Shown one piece after another: positions 13,901 through 26,400 of a stretch of 64,000 bases of DNA (the first letter of the stretch is position 1; the number at the start of each line of letters is the position of its first letter). The notes under the pieces are model-generated. The model ran no database searches. It worked only from the letters and a program-made list of their open reading frames with translations, and was not told where the DNA came from. Both the position numbers and the translations under genes were made by a program. The DNA is from Neurospora intermedia. Lineage: Eukaryota > Ascomycota > Sordariomycetes > Sordariales > Sordariaceae. The stretch is from positions 744,001 to 808,000 of the forward strand of contig BTPP01000008.1 in the NCBI GenBank assembly GCA_037102815.1, read 5' to 3'.

Positions 13901-15840
13901 CTCCAGGATCTTGTAGGCAAGGGTTTTTGTAACGGCATCACCACATGCCTGCGTAAAAGCTGAGTATCCAAATATGGAGCAATGGGAACATTCTAAAAAT
14001 GCCGATGAAAGAGCCAAAGACCCCAAATGGCCTTCTTCGAGTCCCAGTGTATTATCCGTAGCGCACGGGATAAAGGAGATGAGCTCAATGACTCGGCATT
14101 GTCGAAGTATTGTCAGCTTCGGAAAGGCATCACTATTGTCGTTAGTATAAAAAGAAGTACGGCCTGCCTTCTACTCGGCCAACTCACATTAGGCTATCTT
14201 CTAAAGAGCAGATGTCTTCAGATATTGGCAGGTTAGCAACACGGCATATTTCTTCGACAATATCGGCTGATAATGTTTGGTGCTCCACCAGCTTCCTTCG
14301 TTTAGGGGCCGGTTCCCCGTCCTCGACAACAGGATCGAGACCCAACAGTCCGACTTGCTGACGAAGGGTGACGTCAACGAATTTACTGGAACTGAGCTCT
14401 TCAGGAACTTGTGAAAGAGAAGTCTCAGCAGATACTACCTGCTGGAGGAGAATGGCTGATCTCTAAACTGGATGTCAGCACCAACCAAACCAAAAGGTGA
14501 CATTTCTGATGTACCAACCCATAGATCCGAGTTGGGAAGGCTAGATGTAGCGAAACTGACGGCGGGGATGACGACTCGGGATTCGAACAACTGCATCAAA
14601 GACCTGTGACTATCTGCTTGCTTGACAAGATGGAGCAAAGCCAAGGAGAGTGCCTGTCTCATAGCCAGCCCAAACTCGTCTTCGCCAAGATATTGCTCGG
14701 ATCTGTCAAATACCTCGCCGCATATCAACGCAAGCGCGGATATCGCTTTTGAGCGCAGTGTGCCGTCTGCGGCTTCTGCTAGGTCAATAGCTGTCTGAAC
14801 ATAGGGCGCTAGACTTATCTTCAATTGTGGCGACCAGTGAACCAAAACAGAGAAAAGCGGCTGAAACTCATCCACCAACCAAGCAATGTTTTCGCGGTAC
14901 AGCAGTGGGGGTTCAGCAGCCCCCACGGGTAGAATGGTGGACTTCAGAATGTGAAAAAGGCTGATGGCGTGGCGGATAGCATGCTCGGAATCCCGGATCT
15001 TGTAGAAGAACTTGGATGGTGTATCTGGGTCATCGAGGTCTAGGGCTCGAAGAAACGTGTCCGGCGGAAGCTGAAGGTCGAGATTAGAGTTCCGTGCATT
15101 CATGTCGGCGAGCGGGCTCGATTGGAAATGCTCGAGTATGGCTGGCGATTTACATTAACATTAGCGATTACTGCATAACCAATTGCGGCTTGTCGCTAAT
15201 GCTTACCATGCAAGCTTGCTTGGAAATACTGAAGCAAGCCTGGGCCAAGGTCCCAGAGGGAAACACGTTCAGCAACGGTTTGCAGAGTAAAGTGGAAGAA
15301 GTCCTCAATGGCAGACGTGATACCAAGCAGCTTAGAACGGCCCAGAAGAGCAAGCAACCTAGGCTGGAACCATAGCCACAAAGGTTCTGGGCCGCGTAAC
15401 AAGAACTCATTCCCATCGGTCGTCTGCTTCAGCACATCCGGGGTCTCTTGGACGGCAAGCTTAAGAAGACTAAGGGTGTTCTGAGCCTTAAGCTGCAAGC
15501 TGGCAAAATCCGCGAACGGGTCATTGGTTTTGACGACATCAAGAACAGGTCCGGCGCAGACATAGAAGAGGATGTGATTGTACGCCAGTCGTTCTTCGTG
15601 TGTCTTTTCCAGATCCGAACCGGCCTTGTCTTTTTCCTGCTCAATAATGGTACACAATCGCTTGATCTCGGTGACCTCGTCAGGTTTCGTGCGTCGAGAT
15701 TCGTTCGGGAGGCCTTCGACAAGCTCCGCGGCTAGAGTGGACTGAGGCGGTGCTGAGCCGGGCTGGATTTGGGCGTCCTCAATGAAGCTCTCCTCAAGGG
15801 CGCCTCCCTTGACTGTTTTGCCATGGACTCCGGACGCCAT
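7908..15840 (-). CDS. mec1: ATR/Mec1-type checkpoint PI3K-like kinase
   Basis: This large gene starts with ATG at 15840 (MASGVHGK) and runs through about eight to ten short introns to a stop at 7908-7910. The first intron is 15206-15142. Others lie near 14518-14461, 14185-14130, 10733-10682 and 10190-10139. The product is roughly 2,450 residues, the size expected for ATR/Rad3/Mec1. The long N-terminal part is alpha-helical HEAT/FAT-like. The last exon (to 7908) holds the kinase: GDRHGENVL is the catalytic loop, HVDFNCLFDKG the metal-binding loop, and VPFRLTHNM matches ATR rather than ATM or TOR. The FATC end is MYIGWCPFL. The kinase senses RPA-coated single-stranded DNA with its Ddc2/ATRIP partner and signals to Chk1/Rad53 and ribonucleotide reductase control. 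Orthologues are UvsB in Aspergillus and mus-9 in Neurospora. Internal exon edges are approximate; the identity is secure. Confidence 0.93.
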
Positions 15841-16327
15841 CTTCAATCGACATCTTTGGGGGAAATCGATGGCGGCGACAACCTAGGAGTAGGACCAAGG
15901 TAGAATCGAATACTCGATGAGGGGAGGGGCAGTAAGTGCAAGCATGTAACCTGGACGCATCCTACTAGTGTAGTAAAGTGAAAACGCGACTCGGACCGAC
16001 GCGAGGCGGGGCTAAACGGGTGATCACGTGCAAGCAGCATTAATGAGAAAGGCAGTATTTGTTTGCGCCAAGCCTCTATTGAAAAGGGGGGTTCAGGGGC
16101 GTTTAACAAACAACTCAATACTAGTCAATAGCCCGTTCTCCACAGTAGCTCTCAACGAAGCAAGCTCGAAGAGCAAGTTGGGGTGGTAATTACGATGAAC
16201 TGTGTCGATGAGTATTGCCTGCTGGCTGGTTGACCAGTCATCCATTATAGGTATTCCAAGAAACACGGACAAAGATTAATCTGCTATACAAATTGGTTCA
16301 AGTCTCCCGAATGGTTGGCTACGCAGA
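15841..16327. other. Intergenic between SRP receptor and ATR genes
   Basis: This is the 3' region of the SRP receptor gene and the promoter of the ATR-like gene (both minus strand). No element was recognised in it. Confidence 0.6.
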
Positions 16328-18524
16328 TTATGCACTGCTCAACAACTTCTCTACTGCCCACTTGACAGAAAAGTTCCTGAGGTCCGAATAATGCTGTCCA
16401 ACTCCCACAAATAAAACAGGAACGTTTGTGGCGTGAACAATGCTGACAATTGTGCCCACCATGTCTCCTACTGTATCGCACTTGGAGATGATAAACCCGT
16501 CCAAAGATCGGCCAGCTCCGAACGAGGCGTTGAAGTTTTTGGCCTGAGCCACGGAATCGGTACCGACAAGTGCCTGTTACAAAGCCACGTGGTCAGTATC
16601 AGAGAAACAATATGTGCAGAAACAGCTCAGAGTGCAGAAGGGAAATGCTTCTTACCTCGCCAACCATCAAGATCTTGTCAGGTTGCGCAAACTTGGCAAA
16701 CTTCTCTAGCGAAGACATCAGCCGCTGGTCGTTGTGCCTACGACCGGCTGTGTCGATCAAGACCACATCGAAGCCCTCCTGGGCAGCAAATGCGACGGCA
16801 TCCTTGGCCACTGCAGCGGCATCCTTGCCGTATCCCTTTTGGTACAATTCAACCTTGCCGCCTTCTCTTTGGGTGAGTTCCTTGAGGTTGCGAACATGCA
16901 CCGCCAACTGCTCAACGGCACCCGAGCGGAAGGTGTCACCTGCCGCAATCAGCACCTTGTACTTGTTTTGCAGGAGGAAGAAGCAGATCTTTGACAAGTT
17001 GGTCGATTTTCCGACACCGTTGACACCCACAATCGACATGACATAGGGCCGCGCCTTTCGCAGGGACGTAGCTGGTGGTGATGTGATGGAGTCGATCTCG
17101 CGAAGAAGGTCCAGCGAGGATGTGGGCGTAAGCATCTTGGTCAAGGAGACTTCCATGGCTTTTTGTATCCTGGTATTGATACCTGTGCAAGGTTGTCAGC
17201 TCTCTGTCATTGCATTTCGAAGCGCATGGCAACCGGACTTACTCTCGAAGCTTCCTGTCTTGACACCAATAAGCTCCTTCTCAACGCCTTCACAGAGGCG
17301 CACGGCAGCCTCGCGCGCGACGTTCTTCTTCAACAAATGCTCTTCCATGCCCTTCATGGCCTTGTCCAAATCCTCCTTAGTCAAGACCTTTCCTCCCACC
17401 ACGTTCCTGAAAAGACCTCCAATAGCACTCAGGCCTGTTCCCACCAGACCAGTTGGGGCATCGGTCTTGGATACGGAATTCTTGGCCTCCGCAGACGCGA
17501 GAATCGAGTGGACCTCATCGCCCAGGTCCCTGAGCACAAACTTGCCCTTTGTAGTCGAACCCCATGTTGAGGCATCCACTTCTTCAACGGCCGGCCGCCT
17601 TCCTGCTTCGGTTTCACTATCGCTTGTTGCTTTGGAGGCGGAGAAGTCAAGTTGAACATCGTCCTCCTCGTCAGCAAGGCCGTCCGCATCCCACTTTCTT
17701 CCTTTCTTGGCAAGCTTGGCTTTGGTTCGCTTGACAGACGCTTCGTCGCCTGAAGAAGCGGGCGCAGAGTTGGTATTCTGGAGCTTTCTCGCTCTTCTCG
17801 ACATCTTGCCTCCCGGACCTGGCTTTGCCACCAAAAGGTGACTTGCTACAGCCGGAGTTGTGGGCCGCGATGCGTTTGGTGACGTATCGAAGTCCGAATC
17901 GCCCTGCTTGCTTGTATTGGTGTTGCTCGGTACGCGGCCGCCACGGACAAGGCCAGGTAGCGGCGGGGGCATATCGCTCAGGTCGTCTGACAAAGCTTCA
18001 TCTTGGAATGCGCGAACGTCTTTCATATCCGATTTACTGCCTGTTTTCTCGAGCTCTTGCAGTTGCTGGTCGAAATAGTCATCAAACTTGGCGCACTGAA
18101 TAAGCGTAACGTTCGGCTTCTTAAGCTGGTCGCCATAGAGGTTCACAAAGATGGTCCGGATGTTGTCAACGAGCTTGTCGATCCATGAGAGATGTAGGAG
18201 TGATCTATAAACCGCCTGCGAGTCATGATGTCAGCCAACGGCCGTGAAGGGCGGAGAAGGGCACAAGGCAAAGGAGATGCGCATACATACCACAAAGATA
18301 ATACCCAATTCCTTCTCGAACGACCAACGCAGTGTATGCTGGTCATGTTTGTAGGGTGGATTGGCCGACGCAGAAGCGCCATCCTTGGTACCAGCAACAG
18401 CGCTCTTCTCCTCAATGAAGACGTCGGATATGAAGTTGTTGACTACAGCAGGACTGACGGCGGCGTATGTCCTGGACCACAGCACCACCCCTGACGTCGT
18501 CAGGATCTCGAAAGTGTCCAACAT
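16328..18524 (-). CDS. srp101: Signal recognition particle receptor subunit alpha
   Basis: Four exons (18524-18291, 18215-17243, 17182-16656, 16573-16328) join in frame to about 659 residues. The N-terminus (MLDTFEILTTSGVVLW) is the longin-like SRX domain that binds the beta subunit at the ER membrane. A charged linker of about 200 residues follows. The C-terminal NG GTPase domain shows G1 GVNGVGKSTN, the DTFRSGAVEQL segment, G3 DTAGRR and G4 SKCDTVGD, all typical of the receptor rather than of SRP54. It receives ribosome-SRP complexes at the ER and, with SRP54, hydrolyses GTP to release the nascent chain to the translocon. The start is head-to-head with YIF1, 747 bp apart, so the two secretory-pathway genes may share a promoter. 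Yeast orthologue: Srp101. Confidence 0.96.
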
Positions 18525-19271
18525 GGCTCGTCAGATGGTGCCCCGTTCCGAAGTGGTAAGCTGTTGGTATATAACGAGCACTCCTTGATGTCAATTGGCG
18601 TTTGGAGGAGTGTGGAGTGTGTCAAAGAGGAAGAAAGTACGAGGGGAGAAGTGGAAGAGTAAATATTCCAGGAAAAGGGGGCCGAAGTGCTTCGAGTCCA
18701 AGACCACTCACTCAGACTCAATGGAAGCCAAACTGTCATATTGGCCGCCACCACCTGCATCGGCGTGGTTAGCCGGGCGCCGCGCTTCTGGAACACGCTG
18801 GACCTAGCAAGTGGAAGGTGGGGCCACCGGGACTTTTGTTGGTTGATAGTGGGAGCGCCGATAAGATGTCATCAGGCTATTTCTTGGCACGGCGGGCAGG
18901 CGATCGAGTGCAGTGCCAAGGCGGCCGGCCAGGGGCTGCTGCGCTGTTGGCCTGGGGAGTTGGAAGAGGGGGGGTCTACGGGGGTCTACCTCAGCTGCCT
19001 GAGCCCTGAGGGTGTTCACTTCAAGTTGCAGTGCTGTATGTGGTCAATGACAGCATCTCCAGATTCCCGTCAACGAAACACATCGCATCTCCCCGACAGA
19101 GCTAGCTGCCTGGCAAAGCCACGCAACGCGGTCAACACGAGCACGCAATCAATACCAATCTCCTACTAGCACCACGAATTCCATACCGATCGACCCGCGA
19201 AAAGAGTCCCAAGACCGCGACTAACATCCAAACTCTCCCTTTCGCTTCATACAGCCTCACCAACCGACAAG
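18525..19271. promoter_or_regulatory. Shared intergenic region of SRP receptor alpha and YIF1
   Basis: The two start codons face away from each other across 747 bp. No other gene is supported here, so both promoters and 5' untranslated regions must lie inside it. No named binding site was identified. Confidence 0.55.
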
Positions 19272-20364
19272 ATGCAGCGATCCGGCTACGGGCAATCGCC
19301 CCCTTTACACCACCCCGTCCCGCAACACGTCTCAACCGTTCCTCAGCTACGATCGCCACCGCCGCCCACGTCGCAACCTCACTCCGGCTACGATGGAAGC
19401 CCTTACCAACAGCAAGGGCGGGCACCGTCAGGAAACATGTTTGGCCAGTACGGCAACTTTATAAACGACCCGGCAGCGCAGCTGGCCTCGCAGTTCGGAC
19501 AGACAGCTTTCAAGCAGGGACAGGAATACCTCGAGCAAAATGTAAGGATGCTGACGGCTTACCTGTCGCGGAGGGAGACGCAGGCTAACTCGAGGCGCTA
19601 CAGGTCAACCGCTTCGTCAGTGTCTCGGCGCTCAAGCATTACTTTAACGTCACCAACTCCTACGTAATAAACAAGCTCTATCTTGTCCTGTTTCCCTGGA
19701 GGCATAAGCCCTGGTCCCGCAAGCAGACAGTAGGCCCGGGCGGCCAGGAAGGGTGGTACCTGCCTCCCAGGGACGACATCAACAGCCCCGACATGTACAT
19801 TCCGGTCATGTCGCTGGTCACCTACATCTTTCTCCAAACTCTCATCGCGGGTCTACGTGGCCAGTTCCAGCCGGAACTGTTCGGATACATTGCGACAACC
19901 GCGCTAGTGGTGGTCATCGTTGAAATCCTGGGTCTGAAGCTTGGATGCTACCTCTTGAGCATCTCCAACGAGTCGCAGCTCTTGGACCTCGTCGCTTACT
20001 CTGGGTACAAGTTTGTTGGCGTTATTGTCACCATCTCTATTGCCGAGATTGTGAATGGCGGCAAGGGAACTGGTGGTGTGATCGGCTGGACTGTCTTTGG
20101 TTACACTTTCTTTGCGAACGCTCTTTTCTTGGTATGATGCCCTGCTGCTGTTCCCTTCTCCGGATTGGCTCGTCGACTAACCTGCGTTTCCAGATGCGCT
20201 CCCTGAAATACGTTCTTCTTCCCGAGAACAACAACAACGCCCAGGGACCTATGCAAACCATGCCCACCGAGGGTCGGGCAAAGAGATCGCAGAGGCTACA
20301 GTTCCTCTTCTTCTACGCCTACATTGTGCAGCTCTTTTTCATGTGGATTCTGAGCCGGCCATGA
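19272..20364 (+). CDS. yif1: YIF1-family ER-Golgi membrane protein
   Basis: Three exons (19272-19541, 19604-20131, 20194-20364) join in frame to 322 residues. The N-terminal 75 residues are Pro/Gln/Ser-rich and cytosolic. Then come the YIF1 landmarks: GQYGNFINDPAAQLASQFGQ, YFNVTNSYVINKL and KPWSRKQ, followed by about five hydrophobic segments in the C-terminal half, the last ending YIVQLFFMWILSRP. YIF1 pairs with YIP1 on ER-derived COPII vesicles and early Golgi, binds Ypt1-type Rab GTPases and supports ER-to-Golgi transport. Length is normal for fungi. The Pfam name for the family is Hrf1/YIF1. Confidence 0.95.
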
Positions 20365-21314
20365 AGTTTGACGTTGGGCAGCCTAACGAGGGTATAGACA
20401 AAACATCGAAAACATGATTGCCGAGAGACAAGAAGAAGCCTCGGTATAACGGGTGATGTATGGCAAATATGGTCACCACAGCTTCGGCCATTCACAGCTA
20501 GTATGATAATGAGTGACTGGTGCGGGCGTACGCAAATGTCTAATGAGAACCGGTAGAATAGTCCAAAAGAGGTTTCGGTCACTTACCAACGAGGTTAGGT
20601 ACTACGCCGGATATAACCGGGGTGTCACCACGTTCATGTAATGGAAAAGGGGGAAATAGATAAGACAACCCCGAAGATCTAACGCGGGTGACATTGAACC
20701 AAATACCTGGGCCTACCTACCTAAATGGGCATCGCGATAGTCGAGCACAGCATTCGGTTTGATAAGTACGTCTCCGAGTACGTCAGCTATTGGTTCGCAT
20801 GCATACTTAACAGGCGAGCAATCCCCCGACGTCTCGTCGACAGGATGAGTTGAGCTGTAGTCGTGGACACCTGTATTCACTTCAGAGTCTATACCATACC
20901 TTCCTCGCCAACATGATTCAGTATCTTGATGCGTTTCTTAATATCATATCCCTCATGTTTGAAGTTATTGGCCGAGCTGCGTTCTTTCTCGTGATCGGTT
21001 GGGTAAGTTCGCTTGTTGCCTTTTTATCTCATCCGGTTTTCTGTTGTGTTGCCCAACCGGTGGGGCATCTGGCGCTATGCTGCTAGTCGTCCGTCTATTA
21101 TACTGTACCGCCGTCACCTTGGCTACACTCTAGTCTATCGATTCGTCTCCTTCCCCTCCAAAAAGTCAATACACTCATTTTACAAGTACTCCTCCACGCT
21201 CCTCATCGTTTTCTCATACTCCGTTTTTCTCTCTCCTCCAACTCACTTACAATTAGCTTCAAAACGATCCGCCTACTGAACTCATCAAACAGCAGGAACC
21301 TCTTTCATCGCAAA
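20365..21314. other. Intergenic between YIF1 and the Mpv17-family gene
   Basis: Both neighbours are on the plus strand, so this holds the YIF1 3' region and the promoter of the next gene. Pyrimidine-rich sequence precedes the start at 21315. No other feature was recognised. Confidence 0.55.
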
Positions 21315-22348
21315 ATGCCCAAGCCAGCAGCTCCCGCAAAGAAAGATGATAACGAGATATCGCCTATCATCAAAGCCACGCTACAAGCGGCAATCATTGC
21401 GGGAATATCAAACATCCTCGCCCAGGCCATCAGTGCCTACAAAGACGGTGTATGTGAAACTCATTCTGGCTCACGTTCTTCATCGTGGAAGCGATGACGT
21501 AATGCAACATGCACATGCTTGGAGATATAGTGATGCTGACAACTGGTGACTCTGCTGATTAGACACCTCTGGTGATTGACTGGGTACCAGTGTTCCAGTT
21601 CTTCCTCTTTGGCGTGATCTCTACGCCTCCCAATTTTTTGTGGTAAGTCTTGGTTGGCCCTTTGTCGGTGTGAACGGTCACAAGGGAGATCGGAGTCCAT
21701 CATTCAGTCATATCCTCCGTCCTCACCCTAGTAAACACCGAGAGAAACCTCCCTCTCCTTGGCGCCATCAACCCATGAGTGACGGACCTTACCTAACACT
21801 CCCACCCCCTCTAAAGGCAAGAACTTCTTGAAACCACCTTCCCATCCCACCACGTCTCCCCCACGCGCGAAGCCATCGCCTCCGCCTCCGCCTCGGACGA
21901 AAAGGCTCTCGACCGCGAAGCCTCTCTCGGCACGCTCGTCGAACCGCGGCTCAACAAAGGCAACACCTTTATGAAATGGCTACTCGACCAAACCGTGGGT
22001 GCAGCCGTCAACACGTTGCTGTTCAGCATGTTCATGCGCGGCACGCAAGCCGCGATGCAGCACCGGGCCACTTCCTCATTCGGCGCCTCACCCGATCAAA
22101 GTCTGTGGTTTTTGATCGACAGCTTCAAGAGGGGAAACGCGATCCAGTATCATAGCGTTAATTGGAACTGGGTTTGGGAGGAGTCGAAGCGCGAGTTTTG
22201 GGGGTTGATGGTGGCGAGCTGGAAGTTTTGGCCGTTTGTGAGTATTGTCAACTTTGCAGTGTTGAAGACGGTGGCGGCGAGGAGTCTGGCGGGCAATTTG
22301 GCCGGCATTGCGTGGGGAGTTTACATGAGTTTGTTTGCTGCGCAGTAG
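21315..22348 (+). CDS. Mpv17/PMP22-family membrane protein
   Basis: Three exons (21315-21449, 21563-21642, 21817-22348) join in frame to 248 residues. The C-terminal part has the family signature, WKFWPFVSIVNFAVL followed by a last membrane segment ending GVYMSLFAAQ. Upstream are VFQFFLFGVISTPPNFLWQ and the segment NWNWVWEESKREFWGLMVAS. Four hydrophobic segments are visible. Mpv17/PXMP2/Sym1 proteins sit in the inner mitochondrial or peroxisomal membrane and form small-solute channels. The Lys/Pro-rich N-terminus resembles the fungal PXMP2/4-like branch, so a peroxisomal or mitochondrial location cannot be decided here. The middle insert (ASASASDEKALDREASLG) is longer than in animal members. 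Confidence 0.9.
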
Positions 22349-23486
22349 GAAGATGAAGAGGACGGGGGAGTGAGATTGGGTTGCTGTTATGGTGTGATGA
22401 GGTTATGTTATGAGGGGGATATGATGATTGGGGTTTGATGACGGGAAGCGAAGGGTGGAGGCTCTGAAGTTCTGTATGGATGTATCGGGAAAGGGGGTTG
22501 TTTACATCCATGAGCTTGGAGCCATCAGGGTTACTGCTGTTAATGAGCAATGGTATGCCTTCAGAGCCACACCTCTCACCTTGATACGGTGTGCCGGGTA
22601 GAACCATGGAGTGTCGTCCCCCAACGCTCTTGATGGGCGGGTATAGCGAGATGACTCGACGGAGGAGGAAAGAGAAGAACAATGGGGATGAGATAAAGGA
22701 GAAATTGTTGGCAGCAACTACAGCCGGGTAAAATGAGGTTGTAGTTGTGGTCATGCTTTTTGCTTTTCGATGACCACAGAATTTCAAAACTAGAGATATC
22801 TTCCGGTATATAGACAGTCACAAATTCCGTTATAGAATGCAGTTTCATTAAATATTTGGAAGTGTCAACTGTACTTCGCTTTGGAAATATTTAAACGTCA
22901 AACAGGAATTGTCTATCCAGGTTCGAGCCTTCATCGTGAATGTAAAATTATTCATTTGAATTTCTTTTCCTAACATCCTGTCACCCAAGGTGAACCATTA
23001 TACTCTAAGCAAGATCGCTACCCGAACAGCCTGGATATTTGCCATTTAACTCTATAGAAAATCGACGGAATTGAAATCCCCATCAAGATTACAAACATAT
23101 TAATGCCTCCAATAAGACAACAACACGAAGGTAGGCAGGAATGAATGTCACAGCAGCACAGAGCAGCCAAATCACAAGAACAAGTAGCTATATGGAGACC
23201 GTTCGGGTGTTTCAAGCAAAATGACATTTCCTTCCTTCCATTCCCCATCCACATCAAATTATCGAAAAAGTAAGAAATGTATGAAGATTAAGCACATGTC
23301 TACCAAAAATAGCCATCAAACATTAAGACGTCTTCGTTCATGGCATAGTGTTCCCCCCATAAAAACAAAAGATTTCGCTGATATACTGCTTGCTTGCCGG
23401 TGTGGTGGGTGCAATTGCCGCCACCATCAAATTACACGCTTAGCTTTTCCTATGTGGCTAAGCTCCTTTCCCCGCATTCCTTTCTT
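22349..23486. other. Intergenic between convergent genes
   Basis: This lies between the stop codons of the Mpv17-family gene (+) and the kelch protein gene (-), so it should hold only 3' untranslated regions and terminators. The middle is AT-rich. Nothing specific was recognised. Confidence 0.55.
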
Positions 23487-26400
23487 TCATCTGGCAGATC
23501 CGGCCGGTGGATGCTCATCATCATCAAGGTGACTATCGTCGAAATTCTTCTTCCTCCAATCCGCCATACTTTCGCTCAGACCGAGGGTCCCGTCACTCTT
23601 CTGATTGGGATGAGATGCGGTAGGAGTTCCGAGGCCCTCAAAATCAAACGCGTTGCTGTGACGGTAGTTCTTACTGTTGGTTTCCCAACGACTCCGCAAC
23701 GTCTCGAGCTCGCTTGTCAGGTGATCCAGCGCGACGCTATCTCTAGCATCGGGTCCTGGCCCGTACAAGCTCTCGGCTTCGCTGGACTCATGCCTGACAT
23801 GTCCTATTTCATTTGAAGGACCCACTGGTGTCACCGCAGCCCCGATCGCTTCGTTCGGGACTTGCCGGCTGCGTCTGCGGTAGTTGTCGACGCTCATCTC
23901 TACTTGATCAAGCAGTGTGCTGACCTTCTGCTCCGCATCCCGAGCGCGGCGCTCCAGAAGGGCATTCTCGTGCTGTAGCTCCTCTAGGTCTTTCTTGGTC
24001 GCTTCAAGACGTCGGCTAGCGTCGTCGCTGGCGTGAGCTGCCGAATCGCGTTCCTGACGGACATCTTCAAGCTCTTCGCGCAGGGACTTTAGCTGTTGAT
24101 CGAGTTGAGATGCCGTCCTCTGTAGCTCAGCTTGAAGCTCGCTGACTTGCCCTTGCAGCGATTCGCGCTCAGTCTCCCAATCCGCAGGTGCGCCGCTGCC
24201 GCCAGTCTCGCCCCCGACCTTGTCTTCAAGCTCAACAATCTGTTCCTTGAGGCGAGAGTTCTCCGTCTTATAGCGTGTCAGCTGCTCCTTAAGCTGTTTA
24301 AGCATCTTCTCGGTGCCCTTGACATAGTGCACAGCTGACTGGTAGTCATTATCGAGCTGGGCAAGCTTGTCACGATACGTCGTCTCCGCTTCCTGCGCTT
24401 GCTTTGCCGCTGACGCCTTTGTCTCCTCGTGCGCAGCTTGCGCCGCGGCAAGTTGCTGTTCAAGTTCGCGCAAGCGCATCGCCTCCGGGGAACCCTCACG
24501 CGGGCTGCCGAGTCGACTATGACGGTTTACACTGGTAGGTGAAATACCACGTTCAGTGAGAATATCTTTGAGCGTGTTGTGTTGAACCAGGACGGCGTTG
24601 GTTTCTAGTTGTTGCTTGGCCAATTGCTGCTTGAGATCCGAGTTGGCGGCCTGAAGGGACTGGGTTTCTCTTAGGGCACTCTGCAACTGCCTGCGGATCG
24701 AGACGCCTTCACGACTGGCTTGTTCTTGATAGGCTTCAAGTCCAGCAATGCGTTCCTCTGCACTGCGTAGTTTGTCTGAGGCAGAATCTGCCTCCTGCTG
24801 GTACTTCCTCACCAGCGCATTAGCGGCGCTTAGCTGGCCTTGAAGGGCAGATGTGCGGTCAATGTCGCCGTTGCCCAGATTACGGTTTTCCATTGTCGGC
24901 ACCTTATCCAAACCGGCAAGCACGGCTTGACGGTGGACACGTGCCTCGTTGGCATGGCGTTCGGCTCGCTCTTCAGCATCTCTCAGGCGCTGAGTGATTG
25001 TAGCTAATTCAGCAGCCTGAACCTCACGCTCAGCCTTGAGCTTGTTCAACGTGGCCTCAATCTCCTCCCGGAGCGCACGTTCTTCATCGAGTTTCCTTTC
25101 CAGCGTGTCTCTCATTTCGGTTGTTGCAGCTACCGCTTCCCGCAGTGACTGGAATGTCTCGACGCTTTGCTTAGAGTTACCGACGGCCTCATTGTACTTG
25201 TTTTCCAGTTCATCTTTCTCAAGACGGAGCACTTGTGCCGTAGATTCGAATTCCGACGCTGCGACTTCAGCCTCTCTTGCCTGCCGTTGTAGCATATGCA
25301 TTTCAGCTTTGAGTTGCTCTACCTCGCCGGAATTCTTTTGCTTATAATGCTCTAGGTCCGCCATCCTCTTCTGGGCAGCACTGGCCGTATCATCCGCCAG
25401 TTTCCTGGCCTTCTTCTCGGCGTCGAGGTCGATTTTTAGGCGTTCAACTTGGTCCTGTAGATCTTTCTGGATGCTCAAGGCTTGGGCAAGCTTTTTGCTC
25501 ATCTCACCCACACGATCGTTGCCATCTTTATCCATATCGAGTTGGGGTGTGCTCCTGGCACTTCCTCCCTGCGCTGCCAGCTTGGCCTTGGCATAGATCG
25601 CTTCCTGAATAGCAGCATCCCGTTGTCGTTCGGCTTCGGCAATTTGCTTCGCAGCAAGAACTGCCTGTTTGTCTACTGAATTTTGTACGTTGGCAAGCTC
25701 AGTGCGCATGGCAAGTAAAGCTTCGATTAAAGGCCTGTCCTCGTCGTCAAACGTCTCCGCCGCTCGTTGGTCTAGCGCTGGGCTCATCGAGGCGGTGGGC
25801 ACATAACCGGCTTTACGAGCCAACTCCAACTCCGAAGCATACCAGGCATTGCGATTCCTTGCTGCGTCTAGCTCCTTCAGAAGTACGACTGTTTGAGAAT
25901 TCCGCTGCGATGACCTTCGGTTGATAGAATTGCTGTTCAGCCTCGCAGTAGGCGCCGGCGGAGAAGCAGAACGATTGGCTGCTTGCTTCAGGCTTGCATC
26001 CGTTGAGCTGTCGACCGATCCTTGCGTGCGGGCTTGCTTCAGAGGCTTGGACTTGGGTGTTTCAGCAGCAGGGGGTTCCGTCTGCCGTGACGCAGACGAT
26101 GCAGAGCGTGGTGCGTTCTGAGTTGGGGTTTGTCTTCCCACAGACCCGGAACTCTCGTTTTGGGTGAAGACCGGACCTTGTTGGACGACCGGAGACTGTG
26201 TAGGGGAGTTTTGATAAGAGTCCGCCCTGCTGTCCGAAGAGGCGTTCCTTGCTCGGGCGACTGCTGGATTCACACCCGGCCTTGGAGGTTGGCCTTGAGG
26301 GGGAGGGCCGGCTGGACCCATTGGCGGACCAGGTCTCATAGGTTTGGGAGGCCCATTAGGGGGGCCTCTAGGGCCAATCTGGTCGTTTGGATTTGGGGGG

